A DNA stretch of 64,000 nt, taken from NCBI RefSeq assembly GCF_048128805.1, contig NC_136016.1, positions 12,888,676 through 12,952,675 of the forward strand, read 5' to 3'. The number at the start of each line of letters is the position of its first letter. Position 1 is the stretch's first letter. Shown one piece after another: positions 22,186 through 52,121 of this stretch. The translations under genes and the position numbers were made by a program. The notes below the pieces were generated by a model. That model saw only the letters and a list, made by a program, of their open reading frames with translations. It was not told where the DNA came from and made no database searches. The stretch is from Centroberyx gerrardi (taxonomy: Eukaryota > Chordata > Actinopteri > Beryciformes > Berycidae).

Positions 22186-22786
22186 GTTGTTACATTACTC
22201 CTTTTACACAAAATAAGGGGATACTAATTTTCTTTATTTACAAAAGGAATATGTAGGTCTTAGTTAGGGGCTCTGATACACATAGAGATAACTAATATTA
22301 CCTCTTATAAAGGTTTGTGATGACCATGTACTGACACCTACAAGATAAAATAGACATAGATACAACATATAAACATATAAACACACACAATTTGTATAAA
22401 AGCCTCTTGAAGCACCAAAAAAGACATTTTTTTTTAAGTCTGAGCTGCAGAATGGCTAAATTACACTTTAAGGGACTTCATAGCAAAACGGATTTTTGTT
22501 TACAGCATGCGGATGCGAGTTCAGCATAGCATCTCACCAATAAGCAGCACCAACACATAAAGGTATGATATATTCATTCCACTACTTCTGAATAGCATAA
22601 AACCACAATGACACATATAAACACTGTAGAATAAGTATACTGTTTTTTTTTAACGATAAAAACTCATTTCATTTGTTGAGAATGAAAATGAAACCTGTCC
22701 ATGTCTGACCGGGGCGATCTCTAGAGACTCTGAGTAACTTATGGTAAATGTGTTGAGGCGGGGAGCCGGTGGGCGGCTCAGCGGTC

Positions 22787-23434
22787 TCAGTCCTGCTCCC
22801 AGGGGGCTTCAGCTCCTCCGGCCTGGGAGTATGCAGAGATCTCCTCATACAGACCTCCTCCGCAGGTCTCGATCGCCAAGCCCTGGGTCAGACAGAGGGA
22901 TGGGAAGACGGTGTTTTAGTACGTATCATCTATTTTTGCGTGAGTCCCATTCAGGGCGTACAAACCTGAGGAAACCTGAGGAATCCTAGATTAAAAGCAA
23001 CAATCTGCTTTTGTGGTTTTCAAGGTTCAAGAGTCAAAGCACAGTAAAAGTCGTTGTATCAGTACATCAGTTTTAAGGCCTATGTACTGTAGCTTTCATT
23101 TGCATGACTGATAGATAAAGATGTACAGCTGCTCAATGCCATGGCAGAGTAGCTCACATTCAAATTTAAACATCTTGAATCGTCGTCTTGCAATATGAGT
23201 TTTACAAAAAGACAAAAATACAAAACACATTTCTTTTACTGCTGCTTTGCACAGCTCTGGTGTCATTCTAAAGAAAAACATTTGAGCTAACTAGAGGGTC
23301 TCACATTCACATCCATGCAGTGAAATAAAGTGACATGACAGGAAAACACTTGGCCTTGAAAGACCTGCTGTGTTAGAATAAGACAAAGACTGTGGCTGCA
23401 TGCTCACTGAAGCAAGTACTGAAGTGTGTGTGTG

Positions 23435-23488
<54 letters not shown>

Positions 23489-24558
23489 TAACCTGGCTAT
23501 TCAGCATGGTGTGTGTGTGTGTACATGTTTATGTGTGAACATATTACAGAATACGTATGAAAATTAAAACAGAATCATGAATAGTAGTGGTTTCTAGATT
23601 TATATTTTATAATAATTATTATTAATACGGCAATTCCAACCAACCTCATAGATGTGATCAGTTTCAGGCTCCTCATAAATGGAATCCCTTTTCTTCATCT
23701 GTAAAAAAAAAAAAGAAATGAAAACCGTAAGTAAATAAGGGCATGTACAACATAACTGTAACGGGGAATATAAAGTTCTTATGAAAATAAAATCTTTAAG
23801 TTAAGCTTGAAATTAACACAAACCACCAGCAAAATAAAGGTACATTTGCAGTGGCTGGTGAGTATGTCTTTTCTACTAGCCATTTTTATGGCTATGTCTA
23901 TTCTATTCTGTTCTGTTCTGTTCTGTTCTGTTCTGTTCTGTTCTATTCTATTCTATTCTATTGTGTTGTATTGTATTCTGTTCTGTTCTGTTCTGTTCTG
24001 TTCTGTTCTGTTCTGTTCTGTTCTGTTCTGTTCTGTTCTATTCTAATAACAGCTTTGGCAGAACAGTAATTAAAATGAATGGTGAGAATGAAGTTCTGAA
24101 TCCACCAGCCACTGCGGCTGATTGGTTGATTAGTTTCATGTCCTTATCTCTAGCCTTTAAATTTAGCTTGATGCATAAAATGGATATGAATACTGTTATA
24201 CACATGCTCAGTTTTACATTGTCCGATCACTTCACTCTGGTGTTCAGTGCGTCTTGTCACTCACCAGTAAATGGTTGCGTATCAGAGGGGCAGCGACACA
24301 TATGGCCAACAGCAGGCCCTGGAGGATGATGAGGCCGTCCTTCATCTTGCTCCTGTAGACCGCCTGCTCAAGGTTGACGGCTCCTGTGTGAGGCGAGAGA
24401 GAGATGTGTGTGAAGTGGGTGTTGGGAAAAAGTCTAATGGCAGATACTGGTGCAGATATTAGTTAAAAAAAAGCAACACTTAAGGTAGTGATCCATTGTA
24501 TTTCTGTAGATCAGATCTGAATAAGACCTTATATAAGACAAGATAAGATGAGATAAGA

Positions 24559-24610
<52 letters not shown>

Positions 24611-25652
24611 ATAAGATAAGATAAGATAAAATAAGATAAGATAAGATAGCACTTTATTGATCCTCTTGATGGGGAAATGTCAGATGATATAATGGGGTTT
24701 GAGATTGGAGTGGAGATTGCTTTTTTTTTTCTGCAACCAATAAAGACACACACATAGATAGTACATGCTCCATACAGTTACAATAGCTGAAATATTGTTC
24801 CAGCCCCTTACTGGCAACTTGCACTTCGGTCCCTGGTCCCCATGTATCATTCATCCTGCAGTAGTACACTGCGCTGTCATTCATGCGCACTTTGTAGATG
24901 GTGATGGCGCTGATCCAGGTGTTATTCACTGGGTGTTGGATGTCGATCTGCCCTCCGGCCTGTACTGGGATTCTGTCCTCAGCCTTCACAGTGTAGTTGG
25001 AGGCCTTGAACCACTCTACCTGGACCTCCTTGTTTTGCTCTGAGTCCACACAGAAAATGACAACTTTTTGGTTGGTTTTCATCCCATAGAACCGGGGCTT
25101 CTGGCTGACCAGTAGAGCCACTGTGGGGGCGAAAGAGGGTGAATTGTTAAACACTTTCTGGACATTACGAGACAGTTATAGCGACACAGTCACTTTTAAT
25201 TGTACCTTAGTGTCTTTCACAGAAATATATTAAAATAACCAAGGAGACATCAGTTCATTAACATGACAATGACTGTTCTTATACACTCTTTGTCTCAGAA
25301 GGCAACTTCCTCATTTGCCCCCAGATGGCCAGGAAGTGCTGGTAATGGAGCCAAGTCAAAAATAACATGCAAAACACTTGTATGCAGTGTAGATGTGATC
25401 ATACAGACTTAAAAAATAAAATTACAACTAAATTACTGTGTGAAGTAGTGGCACAATGGTATGCACTAGACTATAATAACACTGTAACAATATTCTGCAT
25501 GTAATGTCAATATTTGTTGCTAATTTTGATATTGATTTTTGCATCATTTGCTACATTCCTGTCGCTAATCAAAATGATGTTAGTGAGAGTTTACATTTAC
25601 CTGAGAGACTGACCAAAGCAAGCCCATAGCATCCAATCAGCAGCCAGCGCAT
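22787..25652 (-). CDS. cd79b: B-cell antigen receptor complex-associated protein beta chain (CD79b, Ig-beta)
   Basis: Signalling partner of membrane immunoglobulin on B cells. Five exons chain in phase: 25601..25652, 24812..25120, 24265..24383, 23645..23698, 22787..22882; 209 aa (human 229). Signal peptide MRWLLIGCYGLALVSLS; one V-type Ig domain (about 20-117) with the core Cys pair in VIFCVDS and DSAVYYCRM; NXS/T sites; transmembrane segment about 138-158 (GLIILQGLLLAICVAAPL); cytoplasmic ITAM at Y177 (YEGL) and Y190 (YEEI). The start MRWLL is chosen because it opens directly into the signal peptide. The ITAM spacer is nine residues against seven in human, and the Cys that makes the interchain bond in mammals is absent (WGPGTE where human has a QGCGTE-type segment). 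Convergent with the interferon gene. Confidence 0.93.
23424..23487. repeat. (TG)n microsatellite
   Basis: About 60 bp of TG with one interruption, in the last cd79b intron. Confidence 0.95.
23898..24042. repeat. TTCTG/TTCTA pentanucleotide array
   Basis: About 145 bp of TTCTG units with a central TTCTA/TTGTA block, in the cd79b intron between exons 3 and 4. It leaves long open frames that are not genes. Confidence 0.97.
24536..24648. repeat. GATAA pentanucleotide array with adjoining retroposon tail
   Basis: About 110 bp of GATAA units in cd79b intron 2, followed by gcactttattgatcctcttg, which resembles the 3' end of a common teleost retroposon. The array probably grew from that element's tail. 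Confidence 0.85.
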
Positions 25653-26615
25653 GGTGACAAACAGAAGTAAAATATTCCTAATGCAGATGTATACAAGTTG
25701 GCATTCCTCTACAGTCATGAAAGCCTTGTGTGCAGGGGGAAGAGCTTCCTGCACCACTGGGTGTGTTGACTGCTTGGTTCTACACACCCATTAATGGCAG
25801 GCAAATAAGGGGAAGAACCAGAGTCCCACCACAACAACTCTGAACAACATGTAACTTCCTAATGAGCCCCAAACTTGGAAGACAATAAAATTTACATTAA
25901 AATCCTGTCCAATTTCCAACATTGATATATTAATCAGAACCTGATCAATGGTTTCCCAAGAAGAACGATGATGATGGTGGCACTGACAGATAAAACCTGG
26001 AGAAGCCTATGTTCACTGACAATAGGGTAATTTAGAGACTGACTGGAAATCCATACAATGTTGGAGCTATTAGATCCAAATGGGCCTTATTTATTACTGC
26101 GCCCACAGTTATGAGCCAGTAAATGTGCACATGCAAAACCATCCTACCACATTGTCATTCTCCCATTCATCATCAATGGAGTAGCTCCAGGAGTTGTCTT
26201 TGGATGACTTACACGATTTCATGATATCTGTCTTGGCTCTCATATCTAGTTTTGCAATAGACTGTTGATGTTCACAGAAATATAGTAAAAATTATATTTT
26301 AGAGAGGTTTTTTGTCTTTATAGCATATTATCATCTTGTCTTCATCAGACTGCATCAATGGCGTGCACGAGGACCGGTGGCGCGCAGCACCTGCCCTTTT
26401 GTGATCAGATGATCTTTTGATTCGTGACTTTTTTCCTCCTTACACTCCAACAGTCAAGCCCAGGCAGCGATTAAAACTCGTCGTTTCAACACAGTAACAC
26501 TCACTAATTAGCTATTGAGCACTTATCACGACATTTCGGTTATAATAATCCATTTGAAACTTTTCATAGCGTTGCTCTCACACTTCCTTATTTATTTTGC
26601 TGGCTGCCGGTCTTC
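25653..26615. other. Upstream region of cd79b, no gene seen
   Basis: About 1 kb of AT-rich sequence upstream of the cd79b start. It presumably contains the cd79b promoter, but no motif stands out. Confidence 0.5.
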
Positions 26616-28240
26616 TGTCGCGTTCAAGTCATATAGGAAGTATTTTGTAACAGTATTTTGTGCCGAAAGCTTTCTTCACTTGGTTTTAATCACTGGAACG
26701 TCCACATCCACAATCATTTGTATGTATTACAGTTTTTCTCAGTCGCTTTGGTACGTTTCTCGAATCATCCTTAACATTTGCAAAACAGTAAGTGCATTTC
26801 TCGAAACAATTCGTACAAACGGCACCACACAATGGATTACCTGCAAAAGCCCGTAACTTGCTCAAAATCCTTAGTCTATCTCTCAAAAGTAAATATTTAT
26901 GTCAATGAACATGTCAGTGCCATCAGAATGACAAGTCCTGGTGTCATTGTTTACAAACAAGATAGTCAAAATGCTTAGCCATGTTGTCAATATAACAGTG
27001 ACTCTGTAAGTATTTTCTGATGTAAACTATGGCTAAGGTTTTGATGACAATGATTGAAAATGCACAAGGCTGCACTTTTTCTGTATGGCATATTTCAATT
27101 TCAACAGTACAAAGTTACACATTACTGTATGTGGGAGATTGATTGCAAGAGATTGGACAAGATTCACATTTACGCTTTTACTGTTTGTACTGTAATTTGT
27201 TGACAGACCATGTCATTGCGATACAGAAAAGAAAAAGACAAGACTGTTTTACAACACTGCATAGCACAAAGGAAAAAAATACAAAATTAGAAATGTAAAC
27301 ATAGGAAACACCCCTTAGGCAGAACCGTACATGCAGCGCTGTATGGGGAATTATAGTACAGTCTTTCTACACCTCCTGACGTTCCTGTCTTGTAACACTG
27401 TGTTGTGTTGTGCTCTGGCTATATATGCTTGCCAATTGAAGGTTCATGAGATGCACCTCTGAGCTATTTTAGAGAACTGGTTGATCATTGGTTGATCTAA
27501 TGCTTCACACATTCCCCTTCATTAGTGAAAGTCAAGATTCACCTGAGAGCAATTCATCAATTCAGGACACATTTACAAAAAAAGTCTAATAGAAATGTAT
27601 AGAAAATATGCTTGACAGATTATGACAACTGGTTCAACCATTTTGCATGTAATGACTTATGCAAAGAACTAATGCCTAGATGTTTTGGGGGGTAAGACTA
27701 TTCAACAGAGAACCAGTATAATACATTTTGATCAACATGACATAAGCAATTGATAATGTAGGAAACAGCAGACAATTGTACATAATCATTTGCATGAATG
27801 TGCCAAAGCATTTGCAATTTGTTCAAAAGAATGAGAAATTGCTTTTATGATGTGCACAAGTGACTAGATGATGTGGAGGTTGAACAAGTAGTTTTGAGAA
27901 TTTCAATTCTGATCTGAGAAATGTACCAAAGCGACTGAGAAAAACTGTAAGTTAAAAATCAATCATAAACGAGCAACCGCAGATATTTCTCGCTTTTAGT
28001 GGGTGTAGTTGATTGTATTCGTGTGAATCTGAATGATAATTGTGATTTTTAATACCTTGGACTGCCAACATCGGTGGATTTGCTGCTTGTGTTGACACAT
28101 TTCCGCAATTTGTGATGCCGAGTGGAAAATATCAACCCACATATCCTACTTATAGGCCTAATTACCACTGGGAGGTTGACATAAACGTTTTTCTCCCACT
28201 GGGAAGCCCATATTTACAGAACATCCGATGAACGCAGCAT
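26616..28240. mobile_element. TIR DNA transposon, copy 1, split by a younger element
   Basis: The left piece (26616..26729, starting tgtcgcgttcaagtcatat) and right piece (27948..28240, ending gaacgcagcat) match the two halves of copy 2 at 32708..33146 in the same order and orientation. The split is made by the element at 26730..27947. Nonautonomous; superfamily not determined. Confidence 0.65.
26730..27947. mobile_element. DNA transposon with ~34-bp TIRs and TA target duplication
   Basis: The left end at 26730 (CAGTTTTTCTCAGTCGCTTT and on) and inverted right end at 27947 agree over 34 bp with one mismatch. The element is flanked by TA on both sides (26728..26729 and 27948..27949), pointing to a Tc1/mariner-like mechanism. 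The 1.2-kb interior has no transposase frame, so it is nonautonomous. Confidence 0.75.
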
Positions 28241-28737
28241 CAGAGCCCTTGACCGGTCTATATAGTTACTTGGCAGTGGGTACATTGGAGGAGGCAGGTC
28301 CCGTTGTGTGTCCCAGAGTGCTATTGTGTTGAAATGGCGTGGTTTAATTAGGCTACTTTTTGGATTGAACTGAAGGTGTAAAGTATGTGTAAGTGAAAAA
28401 CCATATCATATCAAAAGTCTCTTAAATAGTTGGATTTAATTGCATACTACTGAATGAAGAGTTTAATACGTATTACATTGTCAATTTGTGATAATTCCTA
28501 GCAATCAGGACCATTAGACCCTTTTCTCTGCTGTTAAACTGGTTGGGGATAAAACAGGCTTAAGTAAGGGTCACTTAGATGGAAGAGCTGATGTTGGGTA
28601 AGCAAAAAGCAATCACATGTTAGTGACGACTCAGATTGAGCAAGTAGCGACTAGGCCTGTTATAATATATCTATCACGTTTAGTCTTTAGTGCCGTTTTA
28701 TAGCTTGACAGCACCTGTCCTTGTGAGTTTTATTTAT

Positions 28738-29400
28738 TTTCATTTTACCTTTATTTTACCAGGTAATCTCATTGAGATTAGGAGTCTCGTTTCCAAGAGA
28801 GACCTGGCCAAGAAAACAGCATCAAAAACATTCATAAAAGTTACAAACAACATAAAACAATGTAAATACATAGCAGCCTAAAAGTAGTCCAAAGTGAAAG
28901 ATGCATCAAACTGTTACAAGGTTCATAAATAAACAGAACAAAGACAGTTTCCAATAGAGTCCATCTTCAGGCCCTTCATGAGCATTTTAGATTCTCCCAC
29001 AGAGATCAGATTCGAAAGCTTTAGGTCATTCTGTAATGAGTTCAGAATACATGAAGGTCTTTTTACCAAGCTCAGTACAGACATTCAGACCAGACAACAG
29101 GAACAACTTGTGGCTACAACCAATCGTTTCCTAGAATCAAAAGTAAAACAGGAAGAACCCAAATTTGAATTTCAACTTTTTAAAAAGACAATCAATGTGA
29201 GGTTTAAAAGATAGACGATCATCAATTAAGATACCCAGGTATTTGTAACTTAACACTAACTCAAACTGTGTGCCTTGTGCGATGTTAGTCTGTCCATGAC
29301 ACTGTTTTGGATGCAACTTCATCAACAAACAAGGTGCTTTTAGTGCAAGTGCAGTCATGAGTGAACTATTCATAACCAGGTCATCCAAGCTGATCACGTT
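28738..29400 (-). mobile_element. Non-LTR retrotransposon (LINE) 3' remnant
   Basis: On the minus strand, YKYLGILIDDRLSFKPHID then LFKKLKFKFG is the conserved region after the reverse transcriptase core of fish LINEs, followed by a degraded CTELGKKTF segment. The 3' tail ends with the widespread fish sequence CTTGGCCAGGTCTCTCTTGG and CCTGGTAAAATAAAGGT. Stops and deletions make it dead; the 5' part is missing. Confidence 0.75.
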
Positions 29401-29860
29401 TCCCTAATTTGAAAGGGGATATGTACCAAACTGTCACTGTCTCAGCTTCCACCTTCTGTTGTATGGAGTCTGGTCGATTTACATATGGGAGCAGGTGATA
29501 GACCACTGCTTCCGTCCAACTTTCATTTGTCAGATTCTGCCAGGGCCCAGATAACAACCATGTAATGTTGAGGGGGGATACCTCTCTCACACAGTAATGG
29601 TAATAAAAGATGATTCAGAGGATCAGGCTTAGATAGGATAGGGTACAGTTCAGAGTCCACTGAAAATATACAAACCTTTCATTTTCGATTGGGGATAGTG
29701 GCTGTCCAAAAATCATGTAAATTGTACCTTTCCATCCACAGAAGCAGCAAAAATAGGGATAAATTAAAGTGGTGAACCGTTCAGCATCACCTGTAAACAA
29801 GCACTGTAAACGCAGCAGCCACAGGTGGGAACTGTACTTAATGTTTGATGGACATCAAGG

Positions 29861-30255
29861 TTGGGCTGGGCAATATTGACAAAATCAAATATCACAATAT
29901 TTTAGACCGAATACCTCGATATCGATAATGTGACCATATTTTGGGGATGAATATTCCTGCTTTCATAAGATATTTACACACAAGGAAATATGGAAAATGA
30001 ATAATGATCATTAGTAATCAGGAATGTGTAATCAGTAATAAGTAATGTGGATATGATGAGCAGGTAAAGCCAATCATTGTTCATTTTACTCAGCCAGAGC
30101 AGGCTAATAAGTTCAGAAAATTGTGTCACTTTACTGTAACTCAGCCATGAAGACCAGGAAGAAGTAACATTTGTTATTTCACAATATTATGAAAATCAAA
30201 ATCCCAGATGATATCTAGTCTCATATCACGATATCGATATTATTGCCCAGCCCTA
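29861..30255. mobile_element. hAT-type MITE with 8-bp target duplication
   Basis: 395 bp with ends TTGGGCTGGGCAATA and, inverted, TAGGGCTGGGCAATA. CATCAAGG is duplicated at 29853..29860 and 30256..30263. Eight-base duplications and the GGGCTGGGCAATAT end are typical of an abundant fish hAT-derived family. The interior has ATATCGATA-rich palindromes and no coding. Confidence 0.8.
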
Positions 30256-30263
30256 CATCAAGG

Positions 30264-32707
30264 ACTATTGGTGAAGAAGTTAAGCAGCATGCTGAAAGTC
30301 ACTGGCTGCAGGACTGAAAGCAGCCAAACTCATTTCCAAAGCACTAATCCAGCTGAGCGCACATCCTTCTATCTAAAGTGTCCTGGCACCGGGCATGGCA
30401 CTGCTTAGTGTGCAACCTCAAAATATGCAAATAAATCACAGAGAGGCCCCCCTTATCTCTCGTAAAAGGCAGTGCTTATTTTGACTGTTGACATGGGGAC
30501 AGTTCAACACAAAAAATAAGGAAGCGACCGGGCAAATAGGGCAAATGAGTTGTGTACTGATACAGAGTGTAATAGGAGAAAAAACATGGTTCCTCTACTC
30601 AGGGAGACAATGCTTCTGTACTGAAGATGAAAAGATGGGAAATGGAAGAATACTCTAAAAAGCAAACACAAACACAATTCAACCTGGCTCTTTTGAGCAA
30701 CTGACACTGCTGACAGGACTACTAGTTACCTGTGAAAGCCATCTCACTGCCGAGTTAAAAATAAAAGGTGTGAAAGAATTGAGAGTTGCCAGTCCACAGG
30801 GCCAGCAGAGGGCCTCAGTGTAAACATTACCAAGCAGCACATACAGTCGCTAGTACTGACAACACATAGAAACACACCGCTTACTTTTCCCCATGAGTAA
30901 TGTTTTATTCTAACAACATAGTTCCATTTTTTTACAATAATAAAATAATATAAATATACAATACAGAAGAAGAAAAAGTCTAAAAAAAGTAAAACTTCCA
31001 CCAATGAGCGCATAAGTAGGCTATGTACAGGCAACACTGACTGTGGGTGTACCAGTTAAGCTCTCCCTCCATCAAAAATGTAAACAAAGGTGTATATATC
31101 GTCTAGATAATTCATAAGATTGTACCATCAGAGGAGAATACAGCCGAATGGTGCAGCGGCGCAGTGGATCTCGAGTGGGATCGCTGCCGGTCTCATTACA
31201 CACTTCTGACAGGAATAACTTCCATGCTGCGGCAGCACGATAAGACAAAGAGACCCCCTTGCAGTTGATACATTCATTTTTTTCCCCAGGGTTAAATGTT
31301 AAAACAGAGTGAAGCACATAAACAAGGTGCTCTGTTTCTGAAGAGAGACAACCTCCTTACAACAAAGCTAGAAAACTGTAAAAGTGCTTATGTCATTCAT
31401 TTGTATAGTTTCAGAGTAAGACATTTTAAATCAGTTAAGACTTACATGACAGTAAGTGAAGCAACTTTTCAACATGAGGACAGACTTGAAATGCAAAGAT
31501 CCATTGGGCTTAAAGTAGCTTTTTCTATTGAAACTGAAATATACTGTAATTTTATACATTTTGTGTAATTAAAAAGCAAATTTGTCATATTTCAGCTATG
31601 GAGTAGTTTATTTTGTAAATATCTAAATAAGCGTGATTATCTAAATGTTAGAAAGTGGCATTTTCCCTTAATTTCAGGAGGCAAGGAAATCATGTATTTT
31701 ATCCAAAACTACAGTTAGCTTCCTTTAAGTTGGCAAGCAAAATGTTGAATTAAATCAATGGACAAACACTGCACTTGATCACACACAAGACAAAAGTCCA
31801 TTTCCCATGTACGTACCAAAGTAACATTACTGTAGTTGAGTAATTTAGTAGACATAGAAAACAGATAAAACAAACATCTGTTGTACAACCAGGTTCATGT
31901 AAACATCACATATAAAGTCGACAGTCACAGATAGCCTCACAGCCTGAAAAGTGAAATGGAAACCCACCCAAGGGAAAAACAAGTGAATGCTTGCTTTGCT
32001 GAAAATGGGAGATGCATAAGATCAGTAACTTTGAGATAATCTAATATCTGAGAGAACAAAAAGCACAAACAGAACATTTATGAGACATGCATATATTAGT
32101 GATGAGATCATCTTGGAGACAGGAGGGTCTCTCAGTTACACAGTCAACTGCTCTAACGTGACCTGAAGGGGATATAAATAGTGCAATGTAAACTGGGTCT
32201 TTTTGAATGAGCCTGTTAGCATGTTACTCCATGTATCAAGGGACATTGATTGATGTTGACTGCCTGAGCTGGCCCACATTATTGTTAACTAATAATAGTC
32301 AGTCAGGTTGATAGAGATCAGGGTTTCACTGGTGGATTGGGATAAATCCAGTCCAGATAAGCCTTACTTTTTAGATATCAATTTATATGTTACAAAGTAG
32401 TAGTGTATACGGCTAATAGTGTATACGGCTAATTGAAATAATTTGCATGTGGATCCCTCACACTGATGAGCTTCCACATAAAAGTGACTTAAAGTAAGCA
32501 GGAAAAGGAATTTGCTCAGTTTTATTTTTCAAAAATGAAAACAAATAAAGTGACTTCCAATTGTACCATTTAGCAATTACAGTAAAATACTGAAATGTGA
32601 GTTTCAGTGTAGCTCTCATGATAAAGTAGTGCTGGGTTTTCTTTAAAAACACCTTATGTATGCCAATTTAATTTTCAAATATAGCTCTGTTAGAGAGTTG
32701 GAAAATA
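30264..32707. other. Non-coding stretch, nothing recognised
   Basis: AT-rich DNA between the hAT MITE and the second TIR element. No exon-like frame bounded by splice sites and no identified repeat apart from a short tandem duplication of gtgtatacggctaat near 32403..32433. Growth hormone exons, sometimes linked to cd79b, were looked for by motif and not seen. Confidence 0.5.
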
Positions 32708-33146
32708 ATGCTGCGTTCACATCATATGGGAAGAAGCGAAAGAATGGGATGATATGTTGTTGCTACAACTTGGACGTGTTTATATTTGACTTGTTGGCAC
32801 ACCTACATTTATGATAATTTTTAATTATGAATCTAAAATCAACCATAAACAAACTGCAGCAGACACTACTGGATTTTTGTAAGTCGACTTGATTGGATTA
32901 CTGTGAATATAATTGATAATTTTGATTTTTGTTACCTTGGACCACTGACATCAGTGGATTCGCTGCAGTGTTGCACACCTGTGTTGACATTCTTCTGCAA
33001 TTTGTAATACCATGTGGAAAATTTTGGAGACTACAAAAAAAATCCCACATCCTACTTGTAATTGCCACTAGGAGGTTGACATGAACGGCTTTTCCCATTC
33101 AGCAGGTGGTATTTATGGTAAATCCTGCATGACGTGAACGCAGCAT
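32708..33146. mobile_element. TIR DNA transposon, copy 2 (intact)
   Basis: 439 bp starting ATGCTGCGTTCAC and ending GTGAACGCAGCAT, a 13-bp perfect terminal inverted repeat. The internal sequence matches copy 1 in direct orientation at diverged identity. No coding capacity; target duplication not clear. Confidence 0.7.
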
Positions 33147-34177
33147 CAAATCCCATTAAAGAATAATTCATGTTTTTTCATGTGATATTCAGGTTATTCT
33201 GTGGCAAAAAATTGGGGTGCATGGTTTGGTTCTCTAGTAATAGCCATCCAAAAAGAAAAGTTTATTGCTAAGGGTAAATTAAGGCTACAACCATGGTATG
33301 CATTAAAATCCATTGAAAATGCCATATACAAAAAATTGAAAATGCCATATTCAACTCTATTGAGAGACATTTGGGAATTGAGTTTACATATAAATGTTAT
33401 GGAACTACTTTTTAGATTTCTCACAAATGTCAGGTGAGTAAAACCTTGTTCTGTGTCTTGCCATTTCAATGTTGCTTTTTCACTGGACATAATCTATCGC
33501 TTCACAGGTTCTGGTCCACAGTGACCTGATGTTGCCTCAACCCAACAACAGCAACAAAAACTAGCATGCTGCTATAACATGCAGCTGGTTTTTGCCATTG
33601 GGTGCAGAGCTCTAAGCAACCAGTGTACATTCAATTCCTGTGGAAGAAACTAAATATGGCTTTAATTCACAACTGAGATGTCAATCAAAATACTTTTTGT
33701 CCCCACCTGAATGCAAGGAGACAAGCATCACAGGCACAGAAAAATGGGTTTGTACAGCCAAATTTGCTGGGTTGTACACTGAATTTATGCCTGTGTCATT
33801 TGACTTAAATATTCTTCTCATTTAACATTAAACAAAATTATGTTGATTTAAGGTTATTTACCACTCCCATCCAGTTGGTGACTACATTAGCTATCAATGG
33901 CTATCAGCAGAGAATCAAACCATGTACTCCACTTAGTTCTTAACTACCCACAGTCCAAAAAGCCGCTTAAATATCACATGAAAAAACAGGAATCATTTGT
34001 TAAGTTTATTCATCTAAAATGCAAACATTCATTAGCATTAGACATGTGCAATCTCTTCATCTCTCATGTGGGAAAAGTCAACTACATTAGCGACACTTTC
34101 CCTTAACTGCTAACACTACTTCCTCAATTGGTGAAAAAAACAGTAGGAAGACCTAGTTAATTCCCTTGTGCTGTTTG
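33147..34177 (-). other. scn4a: Probable scn4a 3' UTR and flank
   Basis: Sequence following the scn4a stop codon. Minus-strand AATAAA words occur, for example at 34005..34010. The true transcript end cannot be fixed by eye. Confidence 0.4.
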
Positions 34178-51502
<17,325 letters not shown>

Positions 51503-51541
51503 CTTCGCATCGCGAAGGGATACCACCACACCGGGGTCTCT
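51503..51541 (-). other. scn4a: scn4a 5' UTR segment behind a splice acceptor
   Basis: A good acceptor (ctccctctag before 51541) lies 39 nt before the ATG, implying at least one upstream non-coding exon to the right. An out-of-frame ATG lies 8 nt before the chosen start [12 protein letters not shown], which was picked by alignment with the family N-terminus. Confidence 0.55.
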
Positions 51542-52084
51542 CTAGAGGGAGCTGGAGAGAGGGGGAGTGGTGAATACAGAGAGCACAGTAGTCACCCTGT
51601 CATACCCTGTCATACCCTGTCACCCACAGAACATTACCGATAGCAGTTCCATAATTTTCTCTGATATGATATGGTCACCAAACGTACTGTATATACACAA
51701 CAGAGAGAGCTCAGCTAATATTGTAGAAATGTGACACAAAAATACAATTGAGCAAAACATTCTTTATGACAGTAGATGACATCATGTTACACAACATATC
51801 ATTTACATACAGTAAATAAACCACATCAAGTTTGACACAAACCTCAAACAATAGACCAAATGCAGACCATATTAAAGACTTTGTAAAGTGTATTAATCGG
51901 GTATTGCAAAAAGCTGAGTAATTGGTTCTTTTAAAGCTTGTGTGCAATGCGGCGTAACATTTTGATTTGATTTGATTTAATTCATCTGACAACTTAAAAA
52001 ACATGAACCATTAAGAACAATTTATTTCCATTGTGGTCTTCATGATATAAAGATTGTAATGCAGGAGCATGTGTGAAAGGTAGC

Positions 52085-52121
<37 letters not shown>

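Noticed and set aside
23807-24069. Cys-rich frames (FCSVLFCSV)
   Set aside because: Translation of the TTCTG pentanucleotide array inside a cd79b intron.
24434-24753. Leu/Ser/Tyr-rich minus-strand frames
   Set aside because: Translation of the GATAA pentanucleotide array in cd79b intron 2.
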